Of a DNA stretch of 64,000 nucleotides, positions 8,175-17,294 are shown in pieces. The DNA is from Lysobacter enzymogenes (GTDB lineage: Bacteria; Pseudomonadota; Gammaproteobacteria; Xanthomonadales; Xanthomonadaceae). A program made the position numbers and the translations under genes. The notes under the pieces are model-generated. The model had not been told where the DNA came from. It saw nothing but the letters and a program-made list of their open reading frames with translations, and ran no database searches. Numbering within the stretch: position 1 is the stretch's first letter; each line of letters starts with the position of its first letter. The DNA is taken from the NCBI RefSeq assembly GCF_900106525.1, contig NZ_FNOG01000001.1:248001-312000 (forward strand), read 5' to 3'.

Positions 8175-9155
8175 ATGAGCAAGCGTCGCGCCCTGTTCAA
8201 GACGGCCGCCCTCGGGGCGGCCGTCTTGCTGTGCGCGCTGGCGGTCTGGCTGTGGCCCGATCCCTACCGCGCGGTGCTGGCCGACTACGCGCGCCAGCGC
8301 TGGCTCGCCGGCCTGACCCGCAGCGCGGCCAAGATCGACGACCACCGCTGGGTCTACGCCTACAACGACGAAGCGCCGGCCGGCGCGCCGACGGTGGTGA
8401 TGATCCACGGCTTCACCGGCAGCAAGGAGAACTGGTATCCGCTGGCGCAGCGCCTGCGCGGCCGTTATCGATTGTTCGTGCCGGACTTGCCCGGCTGGGG
8501 CGAAAGCGAGCGCAAGGCCGGCGGCGATTACGGCTTCCTCGCCCAGAGCGCGCGCGTGGCGCGTTTCATCGAACAGGTGGCGCGCAAGCCCGGCAGCGAG
8601 GTGGTGCTGCTCGGCCATTCGATGGGCGGCGGCATCGTGGCGTTGACCGCCGCGCGGCATCCGCAAGACGTCGACCGCATGGGCCTGTTCGACGCCGCCG
8701 GCGTGCGCTTCAACGACAACGCCTTCGGGCTGGCGGTGCTGCGCGGCAAGAATCCGTTCGCCGTGGACGATGCCGCTTCGCTGCAGCGTTACATCGACAT
8801 CGTGTTCTACGACGATGCGGCCAAGCCGATCATCCCGTGGCCGGCCAGCCGCTTCTACATCGACAAGCGCCGCCGCGACGCCGGGTTCGAGCAGTCCGTG
8901 CTCGACAAGATCGGCCGCAGCGACGAGCGCTTCCTGCCGGGCATCGAGGCCGCCGGCATCCGCCAGCCGTCCTTGCTGCTATGGTGCGCGCAGGACGTGG
9001 TGATCGATCCCAGCGCCCTGGATTTGTATGCCGCGCGCCTGCCGCAGGCGCAGCGCGTGTTGTTGCGCGGCTGCGGCCATATGTCGATCGTCGAACGCCC
9101 GCAACAAGCCGCCGACGCGGTGAACCGACTGATAACCGAGGCACGCCCGCGATGA
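8175..9155 (+). CDS. Alpha/beta-fold hydrolase, membrane-anchored
   Basis: A 326-residue alpha/beta hydrolase preceded by an N-terminal membrane helix (about residues 10-27). It has the oxyanion HGFTG motif, the nucleophile elbow GHSMGG, an acidic residue in CAQDVVIDPS, and the catalytic histidine in GCGHMS, so the Ser-Asp-His triad is complete. The lid region lies between residues 170 and 250. The family resembles lipases and esterases acting on acyl chains, but the substrate is not predictable. Its stop overlaps the start of the next lipoprotein gene (ATGA), implying translational coupling. Confidence 0.88.
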   Translation: MSKRRALFKTAALGAAVLLCALAVWLWPDPYRAVLADYARQRWLAGLTRSAAKIDDHRWVYAYNDEAPAGAPTVVMIHGFTGSKENWYPLAQRLRGRYRLFVPDLPGWGESERKAGGDYGFLAQSARVARFIEQVARKPGSEVVLLGHSMGGGIVALTAARHPQDVDRMGLFDAAGVRFNDNAFGLAVLRGKNPFAVDDAASLQRYIDIVFYDDAAKPIIPWPASRFYIDKRRRDAGFEQSVLDKIGRSDERFLPGIEAAGIRQPSLLLWCAQDVVIDPSALDLYAARLPQAQRVLLRGCGHMSIVERPQQAADAVNRLITEARPR

Positions 9156-9883
9156 ACGTCTGCCATGCCACCGCCCTGCTCGCCGCCGCGCTGATCCTGG
9201 CCGGCTGCGAGAAGCCCGATCCGAAGATCGCCGAGGCCGCTCAGGCCGCGCAGAAAGAGCAGGCCGCCGCCGCCGAAGCCAAGAACTTCGACGCCGCCTA
9301 CGCCGAGCAGAAATGGGACATGGCCGCGGCCTACGGCGAAATGGTGACTTCCAAGTACGCCGGCACGCCGACCGCCGAGCGCATCCGCGCGCAGTACGAA
9401 GAAGCGCAGGGCAAAGCCAAGGCTGCGCGCGAGCAGCGCCGGGTCGAGTCGCTGTGGTCGTACATGAGCACGCCGGTCAAGCTCGCCAAGGGCAAGGACG
9501 GCATCCAGTTGTCGGCTTCGATCTACGCAAAAGCCAACGTGGAAACCGACGGTGGCACGCCGCGCCCGGTGCAGTTGATCTTCCGCGACCATCCCGATTG
9601 GGGCCGCAGCAGCTACCTCGTGCTGCAGACCGGCGACTTCAATTGTTACGGCGGCTGCAAGCTCAAGGTGACGGTGGACGGCAAGACCAAGACCATGGCC
9701 GGCAGCCGGCCCAAGACCGACGAAGCCATCGCCATGTTCGTCGAGGACGAGCGTGCGCTGTGGAAGTTGGTCGGCGGTGCGAAAGCGCTGAGCATCGAGT
9801 TCCCGGTCAAGGCCGGCGGCACCCGCACCGCGAGCTTCGAGGTCGGCGGGTTGAAGCCGGAGAAGATGCCCGGGTGGAAGTAA
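9152..9883 (+). CDS. Lipoprotein of unknown function
   Basis: A 243-residue protein with a lipoprotein signal peptide (lipobox LILAGC, Cys near residue 19). After the cysteine comes a ~60-residue Ala/Glu/Gln/Lys-rich helical segment likely to form a coiled coil, then a globular domain of beta character (about residues 100-240) containing a FNCYGGC pair of cysteines. The start at 9152 overlaps the hydrolase stop in an ATGA arrangement. I do not recognise the C-terminal domain. The role is unknown, but it is probably a periplasm-facing partner of the envelope hydrolase encoded just upstream. Confidence 0.8.
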   Translation: MNVCHATALLAAALILAGCEKPDPKIAEAAQAAQKEQAAAAEAKNFDAAYAEQKWDMAAAYGEMVTSKYAGTPTAERIRAQYEEAQGKAKAAREQRRVESLWSYMSTPVKLAKGKDGIQLSASIYAKANVETDGGTPRPVQLIFRDHPDWGRSSYLVLQTGDFNCYGGCKLKVTVDGKTKTMAGSRPKTDEAIAMFVEDERALWKLVGGAKALSIEFPVKAGGTRTASFEVGGLKPEKMPGWK

Positions 9884-9967
9884 GGCGAGGTGGCCGTTTC
9901 ATGGCGGTGGCCGCGGACTGAGCGAACGCCGGGCCGTGCAGGAGCGAGGATGCAGGACGGAGGACGA

Positions 9968-10645
9968 ATGGATTCGCGAAGCGGCTGGAGCACGATCGCG
10001 GCGGTGCTGGCGATGTTGATGTCGGCATGCACGAGTTTTTCCGCGTGCGCAGCGGCGGACGCGCCGCCCGCGCCCGCTGCCGCGCCTGCAAGCGGCCAGG
10101 CGAGCCAGGCCGCGCCGGGCGCACCGTGGCCGGGCAGCGTGCGCGCGCAGGCGCTGGCGGCGCTGCAGCGCGCGCAGACGCTGACGCTGTACTCGCTGCA
10201 GCCCACGCCGAAGCAAGGCACGCCGGAAGCGTGGGACCTGTGGTCGCTGGACGAGCGCGGGCAACGCATGGAGGAGTTCATCCGTCAGACCCAGCGCGAA
10301 TGGTGCCGCGGCCACGACTGCATCGACAGCAATCGCGTGCTCGGCAGCGTCGAGGTCGGCGCGGCGGATCGCCCGCTGGTGTTCAAGGCGGCGCGCGAGG
10401 CGTTGGCGAACGTGCCCAGCTACGGTTTCATCTGCGAGCCGATCTATCGTCACGCGGTCGCCTTCGCCGACGGCGGGCATCGTTACCAGCTGCTGCTGTC
10501 CCACCGATGCGACCAGATCAAGATCCTGGTCGACGGCAAAGGCCGCGGCGGCAACGAACAAACCACCGAGATGAAGGATATGGCCGCGATCGACGCCGTC
10601 CTGACCCGCGCCGCAGTGGCGCTGGACCCGACCGTGTACCCCTGA
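9968..10645 (+). CDS. Putative lipoprotein of unknown function
   Basis: About 225 residues with a hydrophobic N-terminus and lipobox-like LMSAC around residue 20, followed by an Ala/Pro-rich linker and a globular domain with paired cysteines (WCRGHDC, FICEP, SHRCDQ). ATG 9968, preceded by GGAGGA at 9959-9964, is preferred because it yields a compact signal peptide; ATG 9950 and the distal start at 9890 are alternatives. No family is recognised. It sits 84 bases after the previous lipoprotein gene and 28 bases before the lysozyme gene on the same strand, suggesting a cell-envelope gene group. Confidence 0.72.
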   Translation: MDSRSGWSTIAAVLAMLMSACTSFSACAAADAPPAPAAAPASGQASQAAPGAPWPGSVRAQALAALQRAQTLTLYSLQPTPKQGTPEAWDLWSLDERGQRMEEFIRQTQREWCRGHDCIDSNRVLGSVEVGAADRPLVFKAAREALANVPSYGFICEPIYRHAVAFADGGHRYQLLLSHRCDQIKILVDGKGRGGNEQTTEMKDMAAIDAVLTRAAVALDPTVYP

Positions 10646-10673
10646 GCGGCGCGCACGGCATGGGCGGGCGAAG

Positions 10674-11411
10674 ATGACGTACAAGCGCACGCGCCGGCGT
10701 TGGCGCCGCATCGCGATGGGCACTTTCGTGATCGCCGCGACGGTGCTCGCTGCCGGCATCGCCGCGCGGGCGTGGTTCCTGCATTGGCAACCCGACCGCG
10801 AACGCTACCCGTTGCGCGGCATCGACGTTTCGCATCACCAGGCCGCGATCGACTGGAACGCGGTCGCGCGCGACGACGTCGTCTTCGCCTACCTCAAGGC
10901 CAGCGAAGGCGGCGACCACCGCGACCGCCGTTACGGCGAAAACGCCGCGGGCGCGCGCGCAGCCGGCGTGGCGGCCGGCGCGTACCACTTCTTCACCTTC
11001 TGCCGCGGCGGCGCCGAGCAGGCGGCGAACTTCCTCGCCGCCGCGCCGGCCAGCGCCGACGCGCTGCCGCCGGCGCTGGACCTGGAGTTCGGCGGCAATT
11101 GCGGCCGCCGCCCGGACGCGGCGGCGATGCGCGCCGAACTCGACGCGTTCCTGGCGCCGGTGGAAGCGGCCTATGCGAAGCCGGCGCTGCTGTACGTCAC
11201 GCCCGAATTCTTCGACGCCTACCGCGACGCGCTGCCGCCCCGGCCGCTGTGGCGGCGTTCGATCCTGCACACGCCGGATTCGCGCGCGGCGTGGACCTTG
11301 TGGCAATACCACAACCGCGCGCGCGTCGCCGGCATCGACGGGCCGGTGGATCTCAACGTGTTCGATGGTGACGCCGCGGCGTTCGCGCGCTGGCGCGGCG
11401 CTATACGCTGA
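10674..11411 (+). CDS. Membrane-anchored GH25 family lysozyme
   Basis: A 245-residue glycoside hydrolase family 25 (Chalaropsis-type) muramidase. An N-terminal basic stretch and one hydrophobic helix (about residues 14-33) act as signal anchor. The catalytic barrel then shows GIDVSHHQ, FAYLKASEG, GAYHFF, a DLEFGG motif holding the presumed catalytic acids, and LWQYH near the end. The family cleaves the beta-1,4 bond between MurNAc and GlcNAc. Chromosomal GH25 enzymes in Gram-negatives may serve wall turnover, competition or relic phage lysis; nothing phage-like adjoins it here. Confidence 0.88.
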   Translation: MTYKRTRRRWRRIAMGTFVIAATVLAAGIAARAWFLHWQPDRERYPLRGIDVSHHQAAIDWNAVARDDVVFAYLKASEGGDHRDRRYGENAAGARAAGVAAGAYHFFTFCRGGAEQAANFLAAAPASADALPPALDLEFGGNCGRRPDAAAMRAELDAFLAPVEAAYAKPALLYVTPEFFDAYRDALPPRPLWRRSILHTPDSRAAWTLWQYHNRARVAGIDGPVDLNVFDGDAAAFARWRGAIR

Positions 11412-11432
11412 CCGCGCGGCTGCGCGATCTGC

Positions 11433-11532
11433 CTGTAGGAGCGACGCGAGTCGCGACCGCGAATCCGCAACTGCGGCGAAAGCTCCGGCGCGATCGGTTG
11501 CCCCGCAGTCGCGACTCGCGTCGCTCCTACAG
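11433..11532. repeat. Inverted repeat of the CTGTAGGAGCGRCGC family
   Basis: The left arm CTGTAGGAGCGACGCGAGTC at 11433 is mirrored by GACTCGCGTCGCTCCTACAG ending at 11532, around a ~45-base spacer. It lies between convergent genes (lysozyme and hydrolase) and could work as a bidirectional hairpin terminator. This variant carries GACGCGAGTCGC instead of the GGCGCAAGCCGC found at other copies in this window, with compensating changes in both arms, which argues that the fold matters. Confidence 0.88.
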
Positions 11533-11552
11533 GTAGATCGCCCAGCTTGCGA

Positions 11553-12602
11553 TCACAACTCGTTTTTCACCTGGCCCGCGCTCTGCGCCGGCGCAATCGC
11601 CTTCGCCTTGAACTGCGCATCGAAGAACTTCACCGCCGCCGCATTGATGTCGCGATGCGCCGCCGCGCGATCCACGCCCGGTGCGTCGGTGCAGATCGCC
11701 GGCACTTCCTTGGCGAAAGCGGCACTGCACGGCGGCAGGAACACGTAATGCCCGGCGCCGGGCACTTCGGCGAAACCGGCCAGGTTCGGAATCAGGCCTC
11801 GGATGCGCAGGCCGTTGTCGGCCGGCGCCAGCACCTGGTCCTTCTGCGCGATGTACAGGAACACCGGGCGCTGCATCGCGCGGAAGCTGTCGGCGTCGAA
11901 CAGGATGCTGAAAGGCGCCATCGCGAAGCCGGCGCGCACGCGCGCATCGACGGTCGGCGGCGGCGTGTCGAAGGTACGCATCTTCGCCGGCAGCGGCCGG
12001 TCGCACAGTTCGGGCAGGCCGGGATGCTGCGCGCAGTACTTCGGGAACAGATCGAAATCGGGCTGGGCGCCGAGCAGCAACAAGGTGGTGTAGCCGCCGG
12101 CGGAGAAGCCCGCCGCGCCGATGCGCTCGGCGTCGACATGCACGCCGATGCGCGGGTCGGCCAGCAGCGCGTCGATCACCGCGCTGGCCTGCCAGGCGCG
12201 GCCGAGCAGGGCACGGTCGGTGCCGGCGCCGCTGGCGTCGTCGTAGCTGTCGCCGGTGTGCTGCGGCGCGGCGACGATGTAGCCGTGCCGCGCCAGCTCC
12301 GCGGCGAGGTCGTGATGGCCGTACATGCTGCCCAGGTGGCCGTGCGAGAGCACGATCAGCGGGAACTTGCCGTCCGCCGGCGCAGCGTCGCGCTGGGCTT
12401 GCACGGTGTAGGGCCCGATGTCGGCGGACGCGTCGGCCTTGGCCTCGCGGCTGGGATAGAAGATCGCCGCCGGGACTTTTGTGCCGGTGACCGGCTCGCG
12501 GGTGTCCAGCGTGCCCAGGCCGACGCCGTCGGCGTGCGCGGCGCAGGCGGCGAGCAGGGTGGCGAGCAGCAGCGGCAGGCGGAGCGGGGCGCAGCGCGGC
12601 AT
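11553..12602 (-). CDS. Secreted alpha/beta hydrolase (dienelactone/acetylhydrolase-like)
   Basis: About 349 residues with a signal peptide (start at 12602, hydrophobic core followed by AACAAHA). The mature domain is an alpha/beta hydrolase: LSHGHLGS oxyanion region, nucleophile motif GFSAGG, an acid near AQKDQV, and a late histidine in GAGHYVF. The arrangement resembles platelet-activating-factor acetylhydrolase-like and polyester-degrading secreted esterases. Several cysteines suggest disulfides in the periplasm or outside the cell. The frame extends about 19 codons upstream, but the chosen start gives a normal signal sequence. The substrate is unknown. Confidence 0.85.
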   Translation of the reverse strand: MPRCAPLRLPLLLATLLAACAAHADGVGLGTLDTREPVTGTKVPAAIFYPSREAKADASADIGPYTVQAQRDAAPADGKFPLIVLSHGHLGSMYGHHDLAAELARHGYIVAAPQHTGDSYDDASGAGTDRALLGRAWQASAVIDALLADPRIGVHVDAERIGAAGFSAGGYTTLLLLGAQPDFDLFPKYCAQHPGLPELCDRPLPAKMRTFDTPPPTVDARVRAGFAMAPFSILFDADSFRAMQRPVFLYIAQKDQVLAPADNGLRIRGLIPNLAGFAEVPGAGHYVFLPPCSAAFAKEVPAICTDAPGVDRAAAHRDINAAAVKFFDAQFKAKAIAPAQSAGQVKNEL

Positions 12603-12686
12603 GGGCGGATCCTGGCGGGAGGTCGCGCCGATTCTACGGCGGGCGCTGCGCTGCTCCATGAGCCGCGACAGGGCCGCGATTTCCCC

Positions 12687-12810
12687 CTGTAGGAGCGGCG
12701 CAAGCCGCGACCGCGCAACGGCAGGTCGCGGCGCAAACTGCGATTCGCGGGTGGCAGGGGCTTGCGTCGTAGTCGCGGTGGCGCGGTCGCGGCTTGCGCC
12801 GCTCCTACAG
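12687..12810. repeat. Inverted repeat of the CTGTAGGAGCGGCGCAAGCC family
   Basis: Left arm CTGTAGGAGCGGCGCAAGCC at 12687 and right arm GGCTTGCGCCGCTCCTACAG ending at 12810, separated by ~84 bases that themselves contain partial GTCGCGG/CCGCGAC motifs. It lies between the hydrolase promoter side and the end of the kinase gene. The family recurs at 45198, 53143 and 54374, and as half-copies at 21161 and 21699. Confidence 0.88.
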
Positions 12811-12840
12811 GTAGGCCATGAGGTAGGCCGTGCAGAAACG

Positions 12841-12866
12841 AAAATCCCGGCCGGAGCCGGGATTTC
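12841..12866 (-). terminator. Rho-independent terminator of the kinase gene
   Basis: A perfect ten-base stem AAATCCCGGC (12842-12851) with GCCGGGATTT (12856-12865) closes a four-base loop. Read on the minus strand, the descending arm runs directly into TTTTCG, giving the U-rich tail expected after the kinase gene whose stop is at 12891. Confidence 0.85.
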
Positions 12867-12890
12867 GCGAGTGCGACGATGGCGCTGCGC

Positions 12891-13823
12891 TTACAGCGCG
12901 TAACCGAACTGCTGACGGAACTGCTCGGCGAATTCGGCGTAATCGAAGCGCTGGTTCTGGGTGCCCGGGTGCTCGACCTTCAGCGCGCCCATCAGGTTGC
13001 CCATGCGGCCGATGGTCAGCCAGTCGTAGCCCTTCTCGATGCCGAAGATCAGGCCGGCGCGGAAGGCGTCGCCGCAGCCGGTGGGATCGGTCACCCGGCG
13101 TTCGTAGGCCGGCGGAATGGTGTAGGTCTCTTCGGGCGTGTGGATGATCGCGCCGCGCGGGCCCAGGGTGGTGATGTAGGCCTTCACCCGCGACACGATC
13201 TGCTTCTCGTCCCAGCCGGTGCGGGTCTGCAGCAGGTTGGATTCGTAGTCGTTGACCACGACGTAATCGGCCTGCTCGATGAACGCGCGCAGCTCTTCGC
13301 CGTTGAACAGCGGCATCGCCTGGCCCGGATCGAAGATGAAGGGAATGCCGAGTTCGGCGAATTCCTTCGAGTTCTGCAGCATGCCGTCGCGGCCGTCCGG
13401 CGCGACGATGCCGAAGCTCACGCCGGCCACGTCGCGCACATGGTTGCTGTGCGAGTTCGACATCGCGCCCGGGTGGAAGGCGGTGATCTGGTTGTTGTCC
13501 AGGTCGGTGGTGATGAAGCACTGCGGGGTGAACTGGTCTTCGAACACGCGCACGCAGTCCAGGCGGATGCCGCAGGCTTCCAGGTGCGTGCGGTACGGGC
13601 CGAAGTCCTGGCCGACGGTGGCCATCGGCAACGGATCGCCGCCGAGCAGCTTGAGGTTGTAGGCGATGTTGCCGGCGCAGCCGCCGAATTCGCGGCGCAT
13701 GCGCGGCACCAGGAACGACACATTCAAGATGTGGACCTTGTCCGGCAGGATGTGGTTCTTGAACTGGTCCGGAAACACCATGATGGTGTCGTAGGCCAGC
13801 GAGCCGCAGATCAGCGCAGACAT
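12891..13823 (-). CDS. PfkB family kinase, probable adenosine kinase
   Basis: A 310-residue ribokinase/PfkB-fold sugar or nucleoside kinase. The first PfkB signature is seen as GGCAGNIAYNLKLLGG (about residues 47-62), and the second as DPTGCGDAFRAG, which holds the anion-hole glycines and the catalytic base aspartate. Xanthomonad proteins of this type are usually called adenosine kinase, which phosphorylates adenosine to AMP in purine salvage; other PfkB substrates cannot be excluded from sequence. The gene is single, ends in a strong hairpin terminator, and faces the mreB operon across a long GC-rich gap. Confidence 0.88.
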   Translation of the reverse strand: MSALICGSLAYDTIMVFPDQFKNHILPDKVHILNVSFLVPRMRREFGGCAGNIAYNLKLLGGDPLPMATVGQDFGPYRTHLEACGIRLDCVRVFEDQFTPQCFITTDLDNNQITAFHPGAMSNSHSNHVRDVAGVSFGIVAPDGRDGMLQNSKEFAELGIPFIFDPGQAMPLFNGEELRAFIEQADYVVVNDYESNLLQTRTGWDEKQIVSRVKAYITTLGPRGAIIHTPEETYTIPPAYERRVTDPTGCGDAFRAGLIFGIEKGYDWLTIGRMGNLMGALKVEHPGTQNQRFDYAEFAEQFRQQFGYAL

Positions 13824-15411
<1,588 letters not shown>

Positions 15412-15596
15412 TCCGGCCATCGCTGCAAACGCGCGGCGCCTGCGGACTGCGTTTCCCCCGATGCCGTGCGCTCATGCGTCCGCCGCGCGGCGCAGCGAGT
15501 AAGATCCAAACCGAGCGTCATCGTCACGCGCGCAGCGAACTTTCGCTGCGTTCGCGTTTCTACTCCACCTGATTCCGACAGCGACCCTCCGGCCCG

Positions 15597-16811
15597 ATGC
15601 CCCCTTACGCCGGCCCACCCACCGCAGCCCGCAGCGGCGAAGTCGCCGATACGTTGCGCCTGATGGCTTATCTGGCGCTGGCCCTGGTGCTGATCGTGCT
15701 CGACCACCGCGGCGGCTGGCTCAGCCAGGCGCGCAAGCAGGCCGCGACCATCGTCGCGCCGCTGTGGGCCGTGGCCGGCTGGCCCGGCCGGCTGGTCGAA
15801 CGCGTCAGCGACGACGCCGGCACCCTGAGCCAGCTCACCGAAGAGAACCGCCGCCTGCGCAACGAAGCGCTGCTCAACCAGGCGCGCATGGCCCGGCTGC
15901 AATCGGTGGCCGCCGACAACCTGCGCCTGCGCGGGCTGCTGGAAGCGGCCGAGCGCGGCAATCTCGACGTGGTGCTGGCGCCGATCCTCGACATCGACCT
16001 GGACCCCTCGCGCCAGCGCCTGATCCTCGACGCCGGCAGCCGCGAGCGCGTGCGCGTCGGCCAGAGCGTGATCGACGCCGGCGGCCTGCTCGGCCAGATC
16101 ACCGGCATCACCCCGCTGCACGCCAGCGTGCTGCTGATCACCGACCCCTCGCACGCGGTGCCGGTCGCGGTCGCCCGCAACGGCGTGCGCCTGGTGGCCT
16201 ACGGCGAAGGCCGCAGCGACCGCCTCACCCTGCGCAGCGTGCCGCTGTCCAGCGACGTGCGCGTCGGCGACGTGCTGGTCACCTCGGGCCTCGGCGGGCG
16301 CTTCCCGCCGGGCTTCCCGGTCGGCACCATCGCCGCGCTCAAACCCGACGACAGCCGCGCGTTCCTGGTCGGCGAAGTGAAGCCGGCCGCACAGCTCGAC
16401 CGCGGCCGCGAAGTGCTGGTGCTGCTGTCGCTGCCGCCGCCGCCGGTGGACGCGGGCGGTTTCGACACCCAGCCGGCGATGCCGGAGACCGCGTCGGCGT
16501 CCTCGCCGGCGGCCCAGGCCGCGGCCGAGCAGGCCGCCGCGCAGCGCCTGAGCGAGCTCAAGCAGCGCAAGCCCAGGGCGCGCAGCGCGACCGCGCCGGA
16601 AGAGCTCAAGTCCGAGATCGAACCGGCGCCGCCGGCCGACAATGCGGCCGGTGCGAGCGCACGTTCGAACGCCGGTGCCAACGCCAACGCCGGCGCCGCC
16701 GCCGGCAACCGCAACAACGCCGCACCCGCCGCGCGCGCGTCCGCGACGCCCGCACGCACCCAACCGGCGCCGAGCCGGCAAGCGCCGACCCCACAGGAGC
16801 CGCAGCGATGA
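15597..16811 (+). CDS. mreC: Rod shape-determining protein MreC
   Basis: A 404-residue bitopic protein: a short cytoplasmic part, one membrane helix (about residues 22-38), a periplasmic coiled coil (about 65-110, Leu/Arg/Glu-rich heptads), and the MreC beta domain (about 115-275, with ITDPSHAVPV and VTSGLGGRFPPGFPVG). MreC links PBP2 to the cytoplasmic MreB machinery and activates it. A C-terminal tail of roughly 120 residues, rich in Ala/Gln/Pro/Asn, extends past the usual end. The stop overlaps the mreD start (ATGA). Confidence 0.95.
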   Translation: MPPYAGPPTAARSGEVADTLRLMAYLALALVLIVLDHRGGWLSQARKQAATIVAPLWAVAGWPGRLVERVSDDAGTLSQLTEENRRLRNEALLNQARMARLQSVAADNLRLRGLLEAAERGNLDVVLAPILDIDLDPSRQRLILDAGSRERVRVGQSVIDAGGLLGQITGITPLHASVLLITDPSHAVPVAVARNGVRLVAYGEGRSDRLTLRSVPLSSDVRVGDVLVTSGLGGRFPPGFPVGTIAALKPDDSRAFLVGEVKPAAQLDRGREVLVLLSLPPPPVDAGGFDTQPAMPETASASSPAAQAAAEQAAAQRLSELKQRKPRARSATAPEELKSEIEPAPPADNAAGASARSNAGANANAGAAAGNRNNAAPAARASATPARTQPAPSRQAPTPQEPQR

Positions 16812-17293
16812 CCCGCGCCCGCCACCACTGGGTGCTGCCGGTCAGCCTCGTCGCCGCGCTGGCGCTGAGCCTGCTGCCGATGCCGCAACTGCTGGCGCCG
16901 CTGCGCCCGTACTGGCTCGGCCTGGTGCTGGCCTACTGGGTGATCGAAGACCCCGACCGGGTCGGCCTGGGCTTCGCCTTCATCGTCGGCCTGTGCGGCG
17001 ACCTGGTGTCCGACGGCCTGCTCGGCGAACAGGCGCTGCGGCTGGTGGTGATGGCCTTCATCCTGCAGCGCTTCCGCGCGCGATTGCGCTTCTTTCCGCT
17101 GTCGCAGCAGGCGCTCGCCGTCGGCGGGCTGATGCTCAACGACCGCATCGTCACCGCCGCCGTGCACATGGTGCTGCGCGAGCCCTCGCTGCCGTCGGCG
17201 TACTGGTTCGCGCCGCTGACCGGCATGGCGCTGTGGCCGGTGATCTTCCTGCTGCTCGACGCGCTGCGTCTGGGCACCTGGCGCAGGCGCTGA
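16808..17293 (+). CDS. mreD: Rod shape-determining protein MreD
   Basis: A 161-residue polytopic inner-membrane protein, matching the usual MreD length, with about five hydrophobic helices. The family pattern of a conserved IVGLCGDLVSDGLLGEQALR stretch (residues about 57-77) is visible. MreD is a small integral member of the elongasome that modulates MreC action on PBP2. Translation should be coupled to mreC through the ATGA overlap, and mrdA begins one base after its stop. Confidence 0.95.
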   Translation: MTRARHHWVLPVSLVAALALSLLPMPQLLAPLRPYWLGLVLAYWVIEDPDRVGLGFAFIVGLCGDLVSDGLLGEQALRLVVMAFILQRFRARLRFFPLSQQALAVGGLMLNDRIVTAAVHMVLREPSLPSAYWFAPLTGMALWPVIFLLLDALRLGTWRRR

Positions 17294-17294
17294 C

